DNA of 48,796 nucleotides, taken from Verrucomicrobiota bacterium. Lineage in GTDB: Bacteria; Verrucomicrobiota; Verrucomicrobiia; Limisphaerales; JACRJY01. Made by a program: the position numbers and the translations under genes. The stretch is from positions 1 through 48,796 of the forward strand of contig JACRJY010000146.1 of NCBI GenBank assembly GCA_016235585.1, in the 5' to 3' direction. The first letter of the stretch is position 1. Every line of letters starts with the position of its first letter. Shown in pieces: positions 1 through 8,043 of the stretch. The notes below the pieces were generated by a model. That model worked only from the letters and a program-made list of their open reading frames with translations, had not been told where the DNA came from and did no database searches.

Positions 1-119
1 GAAGCTGACACTGTCCCCCACTGACAGACTCTGGCTCTGGGGTTGGCCCGTGATCGCCAGCGTCGGCACCAACGCGCACTTGCCCGCGCTCTGGGCATTG
101 TAGATCGCCGCAATCTCCG
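1..119 (-). repeat. 119-bp direct repeat, copy 2 (module joint of LamG/Ig protein)
   Basis: Bases 1-119 are identical to 913-1031 (offset 912 bp, which is 304 codons) and the match is cut by the window edge. The repeat encodes the end of a LamG domain and the start of the following Ig-like domain, so whole modules have been duplicated in frame and kept identical at the joint. Confidence 0.95.
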
Positions 120-1740
120 CCGAGAGAAGCCCCCGGTTGTAAATGCCCACCTCGTCCAGCGTTCCGTCCAGAAAAGTCCCCACTTCCACCTGGCCGATTT
201 TCAACGGCGTGTTTATGGGCGGTATGTTCAGCGCATTGGTCACCGTTCCGGCCACAGCCCCATCCACGTAATAGACAAAGACACCCCCGCGCCGAACGAC
301 AGCCAAGTGATGGAAGCGATTCAGCGTTGGTGAAAACGAGCCACCTGAAATGACGTGGTAGCCGCCGCTGGGGCCATCAACCAAAAACTGCAACACCCCG
401 CCGTTCAGCCAAAATATCCACTTGTTGTTAGCCGACCCCCAACCGGGGCTGTGGCCGAGAAACGACTGGGTCGCGTTTATCCGGCGGAAATTCACCCAAA
501 ACTCCACGGTGAACTCATTGGTGCCAAAATCCCATTCCGGAGAATGCGGCACCGAAACATGGCTGTTGGTGGCATCAAAGCTGAAACCCTGCCCCGCCTT
601 GCCGACAGCGTAGGAAACGTTGCTGACAATCAGCCCGTCGTGTGTGCTGGCAGCATCGTAGGCCGAGCCATCCCCCTTCCACCACGCCACCAAGCCCGCC
701 GGGGCCGGGACACACACTGGCACGGTTACCGTCAGCACCGCGTTGGAACTGGTCACCGACCCGGCCACGTTGCTCACCTCCACACTGTAACTTCCCCCAT
801 CCGACAATTGCACGCTGGGCAGGGTCAATGCGGTGTTGGTGGCGCCCGCAATGTTTGTCCCGTTGAACCGCCACTGATAGGCAACCGGCGGCGTGCCTGA
901 CACCCCCACGCTGAAGCTGACACTGTCCCCCACTGACAGACTCTGGCTCTGGGGTTGGCCCGTGATCGCCAGCGTCGGCACCAACGCGCACTTGCCCGCG
1001 CTCTGGGCATTGTAGATCGCCGCAATCTCCGATGCCGACAACGCCCGGCTGTAAAGGGACAATTCATCAATCCCTCCGGAAAAGAAATTCTTACTTATTC
1101 CGTTCACCGGCGCATACGCCCCGATCCGCACGGGATTGTCCGACGTCTGCGCCATCCCCGTAACATTCATGGAACCATCCTGCACGCCGTTGACATACCC
1201 GCGCACAGTCGAACCGTCATACACCATCGCCACATGATGCCACATGTTCGTCGCAAGCGTGGTGGCGCAGTTAAATGCAACCCAACTCCCGCCAACGAAA
1301 ATATGCGGTCGCAGCTTTCCTGAAGTGAATATGTTCAGCGCCCAGTCCTGAACCGCTTCGGCATCAACCCCCTTGGTTGCAATCGTCACCCCGCTGTTGC
1401 CGGGAAGTCGATCGTAATAGATCCATGCCTCCACGCTGAACGGCCCCGCAGGTTTCAGCGCCGCGCTGCTGGGCACCTGCACGTAGCTGTTGGATCCGTT
1501 GAAGAAAAATGCCTGTCCGACTTCTCCATTACTACTAAAGGTCAGTGTGCCAAACGCCTGACCGTTGTTTCCACCCACGACATCGTAAATATTACCCTCC
1601 GCTGTCCACCACGCCGCCAGGCCCGACGGGGCGGGCGCACAGACGGGCGTGGTCTGGGCGAAGAGCGCGGCGGTGGGCGCGAGGAGGCACAGGGCCAACT
1701 CGGCAATAATTTTCCGCGAGCAGGATTGATTGGTCTTCAT
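1..1740 (-). CDS. Secreted LamG/Ig-like repeat protein (partial, C-terminus beyond left edge)
   Basis: The minus-strand frame is open for 580 codons from the ATG at 1740 to the window edge without a stop, so the C-terminus is missing. Residues 1-29 form a signal peptide (positive start, hydrophobic ELALCLLAPTAALFAQ). Then come a LamG/concanavalin-like domain (about 30-250, ending EIAAIYNAQSAGKC), an Ig-like domain (about 255-335, with YQWRFNG and LSDGGSYSVEVSN), and a second LamG domain (about 340-555) ending in the same EIAAIYNAQSAGKC. The protein then re-enters the next Ig module. The repeat unit is 304 residues. Proteins of this build are usually exported adhesins or glycan-binding proteins in Verrucomicrobiota; the ligand cannot be told. 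No PEP-CTERM is visible because the end is missing. Confidence 0.88.
   Translation of the reverse strand, partial: MKTNQSCSRKIIAELALCLLAPTAALFAQTTPVCAPAPSGLAAWWTAEGNIYDVVGGNNGQAFGTLTFSSNGEVGQAFFFNGSNSYVQVPSSAALKPAGPFSVEAWIYYDRLPGNSGVTIATKGVDAEAVQDWALNIFTSGKLRPHIFVGGSWVAFNCATTLATNMWHHVAMVYDGSTVRGYVNGVQDGSMNVTGMAQTSDNPVRIGAYAPVNGISKNFFSGGIDELSLYSRALSASEIAAIYNAQSAGKCALVPTLAITGQPQSQSLSVGDSVSFSVGVSGTPPVAYQWRFNGTNIAGATNTALTLPSVQLSDGGSYSVEVSNVAGSVTSSNAVLTVTVPVCVPAPAGLVAWWKGDGSAYDAASTHDGLIVSNVSYAVGKAGQGFSFDATNSHVSVPHSPEWDFGTNEFTVEFWVNFRRINATQSFLGHSPGWGSANNKWIFWLNGGVLQFLVDGPSGGYHVISGGSFSPTLNRFHHLAVVRRGGVFVYYVDGAVAGTVTNALNIPPINTPLKIGQVEVGTFLDGTLDEVGIYNRGLLSAEIAAIYNAQSAGKCALVPTLAITGQPQSQSLSVGDSVSF
913..1031 (-). 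repeat. 119-bp direct repeat, copy 1 (module joint of LamG/Ig protein)
   Basis: Perfect match to 1-119. The identity stops abruptly at 1032, where the two LamG domains differ in sequence. The flanking LamG domains are only distantly similar, so the joint looks recently homogenised or recently copied. Confidence 0.95.
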
Positions 1741-1857
1741 TTGACGCCTGTAAATTTTCCCCGCAATTCCTCTTCAAGAGAACCTTCGGATTGCACCTAC
1801 CCTCATACCCCCCCCCGCCATTCCCGTCAAGCCGGAGTTTGTGACATTTTTCAGGCC

Positions 1858-3352
1858 GGGCGCATTTCACTTTTTGAGCAGGCGAGTTATGGCGGTTCAG
1901 GTAGAACGAGGCATGCATACACTCTGTCCATCCTCATTCACCTGTTCCTGTGGTCGTCCCCACGGTTCGAGCCGGCTGCCGCAGCTGGCCGCTGAACTGG
2001 CCGTGAACCTGGATCACTCCGTGCAACGGTTCGTCGCCGCGCGTGACCAGAACCTCGGTCATCTGGAAGCCGAGGTGCTGCACCAGACGCAGGAACTCCA
2101 GCGCCGCGCCGTCGAGGGCGGGGCGCAGGCCAAGGCCGACGCCACGCCGCCGTGCTGTCCGGTCTGCCGCCAGAAGCTCACCCGCTTGAGCTGCGGCCAT
2201 GAGCGCACGTTCCGCACGCGCTTCGGCCCGGTCACGCTGCGCCGCACGCGCGGCTTCTGCCGACGCTGCAAGAAGTGGCGCTTTCCCGCCGACGCCGTGC
2301 TGGGACTGGAGGAAAGCGCCGGGTGCTCGCCCGCCGTGCAGGAGCTGGCCGCGCTGCTGACCAGCAAGATGCCGGTGGAGGAAGCGGCCGCCGTGCTCGA
2401 GCACCTGACGGGCGTGAGCCTGCCACAAACCACGTTGCACCGGGTCGCCCGCCGTCAGGGGGAGCGTGCGCAGGCCGTGCGAGAGCGCCTCGACGCGCAC
2501 GCCACGGCGGCACCGCCGCCGCATCCGGAACTGACCCTAGAACCCTACCAGATGGTCATCGAGATGGACGCGTGGAACATCCGCGAGCGCGATGACTGGG
2601 GCCAAAGCGCCGCGCGGCACCGCGCGGGGCAGGCCCCGGAACGCTGGCACTGGGTGTGGACCGGCACGGTGTTCCGCCTCGACCACGGCGGGCAGACGGC
2701 GGGCGGGCGGCCCGTGATCAGCGAACGCGGGTTCGTGGCCACGCGCACGGGGCTGGAGGGCCTGCGCACGCAACTGCACGCCGAGGCGATGCGGCGCGGC
2801 CTGGGGCAGGCGGTCGGCGCGCTGGTCATCGCCGACGGCGCCGTGTGGATCTGGCGGCTGGCCGACGACCGTTTCCCGCAGGCCCGGCAGCGCCTGGACT
2901 ACTGGCACGCCGTGCAACACCTCGCCGAGGTGGGCCGCCAACGCTTCGGCGATGACGCGACGGCGCTCCACGCCCGGCTCGCCCCGTTGAAACGCCAGTT
3001 GAAGAACGACTCGGCGGTCAAAGTCCTCCGGCAACTCGAAGACCTACTCGCGGATTTGAGCCCAGACAGCCCCGCCCACAAGACCGTGACGGCGGAAGTG
3101 GCCTACCTGCACGAGCATCGGGAGCGCATGGACTACCGCGCCGCACGCCGGAAGAAGGAACCCATCGGCAGCGGCGCGGTGGAATCCACCTGCCGACAAT
3201 ACCAATGCCGCTTCAAACGCCCCGGCCAGTTCTGGAGCCGCGCCGGCGATGAAGCCCTGCTCTGTCTGGACACCTTCTGGCGCAACAACCGCTGGCACCT
3301 CCTCTTCCCTCACCCTCACCCTCACGACCTGTCCAAAAAATGAAACGCGCCC
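1858..3352 (+). mobile_element. Complete ISKra4-family insertion sequence, 1495 bp
   Basis: Imperfect terminal inverted repeats at 1858-1882 and 3328-3352 match at 21 of 25 positions and both begin GGGCGC at the outer end. The element is flanked by the direct repeat TTTCAGGCC (1849-1857 and 3353-3361), a 9-bp target duplication, which fits the ISKra4 group as I know it. It carries one transposase gene, whose stop codon lies inside the right inverted repeat. Intact ends, intact gene and a perfect target duplication point to a recent insertion. The site is between the start of the LamG gene (minus) and the membrane-protein operon (plus), so it splits the shared upstream region. Confidence 0.9.
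1889..3343 (+). CDS. tnp: ISKra4-family transposase
   Basis: A DDE transposase of 484 residues. Two cysteine pairs (CPVC at 90-93, CRRC at about 124-127) make an N-terminal zinc-ribbon-like region. The probable catalytic residues are D227 in MDAWNIRERD, D316 in IADGAVWIW and E432 in IGSGAVEST, and the context IGSGAVESTCRQYQCRFKRP is typical of the family. The frame is open upstream to a GTG at 1841, but that lies outside the element, so the start must be inside the left end: ATG 1889, or ATG 1913, which is preceded by CGAGG. It ends on a TGA that overlaps the right inverted repeat. Likely functional. Confidence 0.9.
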   Translation: MAVQVERGMHTLCPSSFTCSCGRPHGSSRLPQLAAELAVNLDHSVQRFVAARDQNLGHLEAEVLHQTQELQRRAVEGGAQAKADATPPCCPVCRQKLTRLSCGHERTFRTRFGPVTLRRTRGFCRRCKKWRFPADAVLGLEESAGCSPAVQELAALLTSKMPVEEAAAVLEHLTGVSLPQTTLHRVARRQGERAQAVRERLDAHATAAPPPHPELTLEPYQMVIEMDAWNIRERDDWGQSAARHRAGQAPERWHWVWTGTVFRLDHGGQTAGGRPVISERGFVATRTGLEGLRTQLHAEAMRRGLGQAVGALVIADGAVWIWRLADDRFPQARQRLDYWHAVQHLAEVGRQRFGDDATALHARLAPLKRQLKNDSAVKVLRQLEDLLADLSPDSPAHKTVTAEVAYLHEHRERMDYRAARRKKEPIGSGAVESTCRQYQCRFKRPGQFWSRAGDEALLCLDTFWRNNRWHLLFPHPHPHDLSKK

Positions 3353-3409
3353 TTTCAGGCCGGAAACCCTGTTCCTGACACGGAAATTCCGGCACCGAAA
3401 TCCGCGCCT

Positions 3410-3436
3410 GGAGCGCGGGCGGGCCGGCCGCGCTCC
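3410..3436. repeat. GCGCTCC-type palindromic repeat (intergenic)
   Basis: A 9-bp stem GGAGCGCGG/CCGCGCTCC around a 9-nt loop. It shares the GGCCGCGCTCCGG word with copies at 25478-25502 and 31659-31683. It lies in the 217-bp gap between the insertion sequence and the membrane-protein gene, where nothing else is recognisable. There is no T-run, so it is not a typical terminator. Confidence 0.6.
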
Positions 3437-3578
3437 GGGTGTTTTACCATCGCTTAGTAACTCACCCCGGCGCTTCCGTGTCACGCCAAGTCCCCGCCGC
3501 GCCGTAACCATTTTTCTTGCGCGGAGTCTCTACTTCCCGCTGACTGCGGTGGAACCAAATTGAGAAAGGCTTTGCATT

Positions 3579-4121
3579 ATGATCATGGCGGATGTCTGGA
3601 AAATTGTCCTGTTGATTATCGGAACCATGCTCGTCTTCATCAGCTACTGGGTGGCGGCGGAGGCGTTGTTCCCGGCCCTGGTCGCCCGCACCCGCGCGCT
3701 CTACCAGCGCCCGTTCAAGCTCACGATTCTGGGCCTCGTGCTGGCCGCGCCGCTGATCGCGCTCGGCATCTTCGTGATGAACCTCCCTTCCGCGCCGGTG
3801 AAAATCATCGGCGGACTCATCCTTTCCATTCCCGTCATCGCCGGCCTCGCCGGTTCCAGCGGCCTGTGCCAGAAGGTCGGCCTCGGCCTGCCCATGCCGC
3901 TGGATGACCAGCAGCCGTGGCGGCGCGTGCTGCGCGGCGGCACCGTGCTCACGGTCACGTTCCTGCTCCCGTTTGTCGGCTGGTTCTTCATCCTGCCGTG
4001 GACGCTCGTGACGGGTTTCGCCGCCGCCGTGCTCGCCGTCCTGCCGGAACGCAAAACATCCACGCCGCAGCCGGTGGCCGAGGCCGCGCCCGTTTCCACA
4101 CCGAAAGAGGTCCTCGGATGA
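3579..4121 (+). CDS. Hypothetical inner-membrane protein, first gene of DUF1800/DUF1501 operon
   Basis: A 180-residue integral membrane protein of unknown function. Hydrophobic stretches lie at about 7-30, 47-68, 76-95, 119-137 and 139-156, giving four to five membrane segments, with a short Pro/Ala-rich cytoplasmic tail. The ATG at 3579 is taken; a second ATG lies two codons later (3585). Its TGA overlaps the ATG of the DUF1800 gene (ATGA at 4118-4121), so the two are translationally coupled. I do not recognise a family. The coupling suggests a role with the exported DUF1800 and DUF1501 proteins. Confidence 0.8.
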   Translation: MIMADVWKIVLLIIGTMLVFISYWVAAEALFPALVARTRALYQRPFKLTILGLVLAAPLIALGIFVMNLPSAPVKIIGGLILSIPVIAGLAGSSGLCQKVGLGLPMPLDDQQPWRRVLRGGTVLTVTFLLPFVGWFFILPWTLVTGFAAAVLAVLPERKTSTPQPVAEAAPVSTPKEVLG

Positions 4122-5632
4122 GCGTTTCGCGCCGGCATTTCCTGCAACTCGGCGGTGCCGCCACGCTCGCGGCGACGGCGGGTTGCAGCCGTGTGCCGGA
4201 TGTTCTCAAGGCGTTTTACGTCCAGCGCCCGAACGCCGCCGGCCCCTTCCAACCGCCGGCCTCGGACTCGGTTGACCTCGTCAGCCACGCGCTGAACCGC
4301 CTCACGTTCGGCCCGCGTCCGCAGGACTACCAGCGCGTCAAGCAACTCGCGCCCAGCGAGCGCAGTGCGTTCAAGGCGTTCATCGAGGAGCAGCTTCAGC
4401 CGGAAAAACTCGACGACGCCTACGCGGAATATCGCGTGCGCGAATTCGAGGCGCTGCACGAGCCGCTCGGCGAGCTGTTTGAATACAAGGAGAAGTTCCT
4501 GCTCGAACAGATGACCCGCGCCACCGTGCTCCGCGCGGTCTTCAGCGAGCGGCAGTTGTTCGAGGTGATGGTTCAATTCTGGACCGACCACTTCAACATT
4601 GACCCCTCGAAGGGCGACTGCAAATGGCTCAAGGCCGCCGATGACCGCGCGGTCATCCGCCCGCACGCGCTGGGGAAATTTCCCGAACTCCTCCGCGCCT
4701 CGGCCACCAGCCCGGCGATGCTCTGGTATCTCGATGGCCGCGTGAACCGCAAGTCCCGCCCCGAGGACAAGCCGAACGAAAATTACGCCCGCGAACTGCT
4801 CGAACTCCACACGCTCGGCGTCCACGGCGGCTACACGCAGCGCGACGTGATGGAAGTCGCCCGCTGCCTCACCGGCTGGACAGTGCGCGGCACCAGGCAA
4901 TCCCGCTTCGGCCTCGGCACGGTGGAGTTCCACTTCGGCCAGCACGACACAGGCGAAAAAACCGTTCTCGGCCAGGTCATCCCGGCGATTCCGTCCAAAT
5001 TGAAGCGCGAGGCGAAAGAGGAACTCGGCGCGAAGGAACTGGAGCGCGTGCTCGACATCATCAGCCTGCATCCCGCCACCGCGAAGTTTCTCGCGACGAA
5101 ACTTTGCCGCCGCTTCATCGCCGAGGAGCCGCCGCCCGCCGCCGTCGCGCAGGTCGCCGACGCCTTCCTGCGGAGCCGGGGCGACATTCCCGCGACGCTG
5201 CGGGCGCTGTTCGCCACGGAGGATTTTCTCGCCACGCGCGGCAACAAATTCAAGCGCCCGTTCAACTTCATCGTCTCCGCGCTGCGCGCCACCAATGCCG
5301 AGACCGACGGCGGACGGCGCGTGAACGATTTCCTGCTCCGCATGGGCCACGCGCCGTTTCAGTTTCCCACGCCGGACGGTTATCCCGAAGAGGCCGCGCC
5401 GTGGCTCGGCACGTTGCTGTGGCGGTGGAACTTCGCCGTGGCGTTGAGCGAAAACCGCATCAAAGACACGCGGGTCGAGTTTGCGGCGCTGAAGAAACAG
5501 TGCGGCGGTGAACGTGAAATGATGGCGCACGTGCTGGGCCGCACGCCGACGGCGGTGGAAGTGGAAAGCTACCACGCCTCCGACGCCGGGCTGGCGCTGC
5601 TGCTCGCGTCACCAGCGTTTCAGATGAGTTGA
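4118..5632 (+). CDS. DUF1800 family protein (Tat-type/lipoprotein signal)
   Basis: A 504-residue protein of the DUF1800 family (PF08811), recognised from HALNRLTFGPRPQDYQRV, the FWTDHFNID region, NENYARELLELHTLGV and DVMEVARCLTGWTV. The N-terminus MSVSRRHFLQLGG...ATAGC has a twin-arginine motif followed by a lipobox-like TAGC, so it is exported and possibly lipid-anchored. The ATG at 4118 is chosen because it overlaps the previous stop and gives the Tat motif at the very start. DUF1800 genes typically sit beside DUF1501 genes, as here (next ATG two bases after the stop). The biochemical function of the family is not established. Confidence 0.92.
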   Translation: MSVSRRHFLQLGGAATLAATAGCSRVPDVLKAFYVQRPNAAGPFQPPASDSVDLVSHALNRLTFGPRPQDYQRVKQLAPSERSAFKAFIEEQLQPEKLDDAYAEYRVREFEALHEPLGELFEYKEKFLLEQMTRATVLRAVFSERQLFEVMVQFWTDHFNIDPSKGDCKWLKAADDRAVIRPHALGKFPELLRASATSPAMLWYLDGRVNRKSRPEDKPNENYARELLELHTLGVHGGYTQRDVMEVARCLTGWTVRGTRQSRFGLGTVEFHFGQHDTGEKTVLGQVIPAIPSKLKREAKEELGAKELERVLDIISLHPATAKFLATKLCRRFIAEEPPPAAVAQVADAFLRSRGDIPATLRALFATEDFLATRGNKFKRPFNFIVSALRATNAETDGGRRVNDFLLRMGHAPFQFPTPDGYPEEAAPWLGTLLWRWNFAVALSENRIKDTRVEFAALKKQCGGEREMMAHVLGRTPTAVEVESYHASDAGLALLLASPAFQMS

Positions 5633-5634
5633 AC

Positions 5635-6762
5635 ATGGCCACGCAGGTTCAAAACTTCATCAGCGGCAACGGGGACAACCCGCGCTCGCTCGTCGTGATT
5701 TTCCTGCGCGGCGGCGCGGACGGCCTCAACCTCGTCTCCCCGCTCGAAGACGGCGGCTACTACAAGTCCCGCCCGCGCATCGCAATCGCGAAGAACGACG
5801 CGAAGAAGCTCGACGGCTTCTTCGGCCTGAACCCGCTGCTCGCCGAACTGGAACCGGCCTACAAGGCCGGTGCGCTGGCGGTCATCCACGCCGTCGGCTC
5901 GGAGGATTCCACGCGCTCGCACTTCGAGGCGCAGGATTTGATGGAGCACGGCGGCGAGGTCGCGGGCGGCTGGCTCGGAAGGTTTCTGCGCTTCCGCCCG
6001 AACCCCACCAGCGGTGCGCTCTCGGCCATCGCGCTCGGCGAGGCGCTGCCGGAATCGCTGCGCGGCGCGCCGTCCGCCACCGTGCTGCGCTCGCTTGATG
6101 AATTCACGCTCGGCTCGCGGAGCGCCGGTTTGCAGCGCGAACTGGCGCGGCTCTACGGCGCGCAAAATCATTTCCTCGCCCCCTTCGCCAGCGACACGCT
6201 CGATGCGCTGAAGCGGATCGAAAAACTGCGCGCCACGTCGTATTCCGCCGAGCACGGCGCGGAGTATGGCAACGACACTTTCGCGCAGGGTTTGAAACAA
6301 GTTGCCCGGCTCATCAAGGCGCGCGTCGGCCTCGAAGCCGCGAGCGTGGACCTCAACGGCTGGGACTCGCACTTCAACCAGGCCGGGCTGCTGAATCCGC
6401 TCATGCCCCGGCTCGCGCGCGGGCTGGCGGCGTTTCACCGCGACCTGGGCCGCGCGATGGATTCGACGACAGTCGTGGTGATGACGGAATTTGGCCGGCG
6501 GCTGGCGGAGAACTCCGCCTTCGGCACCGACCACGGGCGCGGCAGCGTGATGTTCGTGATGGGCGGCGGCGTGCAGGGCGGGCGCGTGCTCGGCAAATGG
6601 CCCGGCCTGACTGACGACGTGCTCGAAGGCCCCGGCGACCTGCCGGTGACGACGAACTATCGCAACGTGCTCGCGCCGATTCTGGAGCGGCACGGCGCGA
6701 GTGGCGGGATGAAGAAGATTTTCCCCGAGTTCACCACCGAGCCGCTGGCGCTTTACAGTTGA
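5635..6762 (+). CDS. DUF1501 family protein
   Basis: A 375-residue DUF1501 (PF07394) protein with the alkaline-phosphatase-like fold signatures VVIFLRGGADGLN near the N-terminus, DSTRSHFEAQDLME, DLNGWDSHFNQ and VVMTEFGRRLAEN...GTDHGRGSVMFVMGGG near the C-terminus. These Asp/His residues are the predicted metal-binding set. No signal peptide or Tat motif is visible, unlike the second DUF1501 protein at 38022-39452. It starts two bases after the DUF1800 stop and is the last gene of the three-gene operon. Function is not established; a hydrolase role is family-level inference. Confidence 0.92.
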   Translation: MATQVQNFISGNGDNPRSLVVIFLRGGADGLNLVSPLEDGGYYKSRPRIAIAKNDAKKLDGFFGLNPLLAELEPAYKAGALAVIHAVGSEDSTRSHFEAQDLMEHGGEVAGGWLGRFLRFRPNPTSGALSAIALGEALPESLRGAPSATVLRSLDEFTLGSRSAGLQRELARLYGAQNHFLAPFASDTLDALKRIEKLRATSYSAEHGAEYGNDTFAQGLKQVARLIKARVGLEAASVDLNGWDSHFNQAGLLNPLMPRLARGLAAFHRDLGRAMDSTTVVVMTEFGRRLAENSAFGTDHGRGSVMFVMGGGVQGGRVLGKWPGLTDDVLEGPGDLPVTTNYRNVLAPILERHGASGGMKKIFPEFTTEPLALYS

Positions 6763-6813
6763 GCCGTGCCGCAGTAGAAGTTTCCCGGACTTCGCCATCG
6801 CAGTCCCGCACTT

Positions 6814-7509
6814 ATGCTGACCCTCCGCCCCGCCGGTGAACGCGGCCACGCCAACCACGGCTGGCTTGACAGTTGGTTCACGTTTTCCTTCGCCGATTAT
6901 CACGACCCAAAGCACATGCACTTCCGCGCGCTGCGCGTCATCAACGACGACCGCATCGCGCCCGGCGGCGGCTTCGGGATGCACCCGCACCGCGACATGG
7001 AAATCATCAGCTACGTGCTCGCCGGCGCGCTGGAGCACAAGGACTCGATGGGCAACGGGCGCGTCATCCGCGCGGGCGACTTCCAATACATGAGCGCCGG
7101 CAGCGGCGTCACGCACAGCGAGTTCAACCCGTCGGGCACGGACGAAACGCACTTGCTGCAAATGTGGATTCTGCCTGACCGCAAGGGCACGAAACCGCGC
7201 TACGCGGAAAAAGCCGCCGCCGATTTGCCGCCGGGGAAAATCCATCTCATCGCCAGCCCGTCGGGCCGCGACGGCTCGATTGCGATTCATCAGGACGCGG
7301 AAATTTTCCTCGCGAAGCTCAACGCGGGCGACCGCGTGGTGCATGAATTGAAGCCCGCGCGCCACCTCTGGCTGCACGTGGCGGAGGGCGAGGTCGCCGT
7401 CAACGGGCAACGGCTCGCGTCCGGCGACGCCGTGGCGTTGAGCGGCGAGTCGGAAGTCCGGCTGGAGTCGCTGGCCGCATCGCAGGTGCTGCTGTTTGAT
7501 TTGAACTGA
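6814..7509 (+). CDS. Pirin family protein (YhhW-type bicupin)
   Basis: A 231-residue pirin/YhhW-like protein with an N-terminal cupin (about 1-120) carrying the metal-binding pattern GMHPHRDMEIISYVLAG and SAGSGVTHSEFNPS, and a second degenerate cupin (about 140-231, DAEIFLAKLNAGDRVVHEL). E. coli YhhW has quercetin 2,3-dioxygenase activity in vitro, while the physiological substrate of most pirins is unknown. It lies 51 bp after the DUF1501 gene on the same strand and may be read from its own promoter. The sequence is complete, at the usual family length. Confidence 0.9.
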   Translation: MLTLRPAGERGHANHGWLDSWFTFSFADYHDPKHMHFRALRVINDDRIAPGGGFGMHPHRDMEIISYVLAGALEHKDSMGNGRVIRAGDFQYMSAGSGVTHSEFNPSGTDETHLLQMWILPDRKGTKPRYAEKAAADLPPGKIHLIASPSGRDGSIAIHQDAEIFLAKLNAGDRVVHELKPARHLWLHVAEGEVAVNGQRLASGDAVALSGESEVRLESLAASQVLLFDLN

Positions 7510-7648
7510 ACGCCGAAGCGGGCGGCAGAGCGCGGCGGGCGCAGCGCCAAGGCGGTGTCGCGCTTCACTTGCCGTCGCACTTCATTATGGCAATTCGCAT
7601 GAGCCGACTCGGTTCCCCGCCCCGGCCCGGGGCAGTGCCTGTTTTATG

Positions 7649-7676
7649 TTGTCACGCTTGTGGGCGGTGTTACATT
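7649..7676 (+). promoter_or_regulatory. Possible sigma70-type promoter for the small gene and pyr operon
   Basis: TTGTCA (7649-7654) and TACATT (7671-7676) lie 16 bp apart, upstream of the small gene at 7693. The match is 5/6 and 4/6 to the E. coli consensus. If used, the transcript would also enter the PyrR leader, because no other promoter is evident before it. This is a weak call. Confidence 0.35.
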
Positions 7677-7692
7677 TCCGTGACATCAAACG

Positions 7693-7932
7693 ATGCACAC
7701 CGCCGCTATGCCGCACGAAGCTCTGGACACCGCCCCGGACCGCGACTGGGTCAAAAGCTCCTCACTCTACCAGGAATTTCTCGCCGAGCGCGACGAAATC
7801 ATGCGGCACAAATGGATCGAGTCCGAAAAGGCCGGCTACGACATCGGCTTTGAACGCGCCCTGATGGACTGGATCACCAAGCACCGCGCCACCTGGCGCA
7901 AGGAACGCAAGAGCCGGAAATCAAGGGCATGA
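7693..7932 (+). CDS. Small conserved-looking hypothetical protein
   Basis: A 79-residue soluble, charged protein: acidic/aromatic N-terminal half (WVKSSSLYQEFLAERDEI), then KAGYDIGFERALMDWITKHR, then a basic tail (RKERKSRKSRA). A second ATG at 7708 is an equally possible start. No Shine-Dalgarno sequence is clear, which is common in this window. No domain is recognised. It ends 18 bp before the PyrR-binding hairpin, so it is probably on the same transcript and might be the leader-proximal gene of the pyr operon, without any sign of a pyrimidine role. Confidence 0.65.
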   Translation: MHTAAMPHEALDTAPDRDWVKSSSLYQEFLAERDEIMRHKWIESEKAGYDIGFERALMDWITKHRATWRKERKSRKSRA

Positions 7933-7950
7933 CTTGAACCCCAAAAAACT

Positions 7951-7981
7951 CCTTTAAGGCGGCCCCGCGAGGCCGCCAAGG
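7951..7981 (+). ncRNA. PyrR-binding RNA hairpin (pyr leader)
   Basis: CCTT (7951-7954) pairs with AAGG (7978-7981). A 5'-side bulge TAA follows, then a 7-bp upper stem GGCGGCC/GGCCGCC closed by the hexaloop CCGCGA. This matches the known PyrR anti-antiterminator: a purine-rich 5' bulge, an upper stem and a CNGNGA loop followed by GGC. It lies directly upstream of pyrR and a terminator, as expected for UMP-dependent PyrR attenuation. Bases 7960-7965 (CGGCCC) could alternatively pair with 8026-8031 (GGGCCG) of the terminator, a possible short antiterminator. Confidence 0.78.
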
Positions 7982-8007
7982 AACAATCGTGAAAAGCACC
8001 CCTTCAA

Positions 8008-8043
8008 CGAACCTGTCCCGACTGCGGGCCGGTTCGTTTTTTT
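8008..8043 (+). terminator. Intrinsic terminator / attenuator in the pyr leader
   Basis: A stem CGAACC/GGTTCG (8008-8013, 8031-8036) with an inner CCCG/CGGG helix, followed by seven Ts (8037-8043). The T-run ends exactly at the pyrR ATG (8044), leaving no room for a normal ribosome-binding site after the hairpin. Together with the PyrR-binding hairpin it forms a transcription attenuator. When PyrR-UMP holds the upstream loop, this terminator is expected to form. Confidence 0.8.

Noticed and set aside
1841..1888. Upstream GTG start for the transposase
   Set aside because: It lies outside the left inverted repeat and in the target duplication, so it cannot be part of the mobile element's gene.
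3701..7410. Long minus-strand open frames (about 600 codons each) opposite the DUF1800, DUF1501 and pirin genes
   Set aside because: Same codon-composition artefact; the plus-strand genes have recognisable families, Tat signal and coupled starts.
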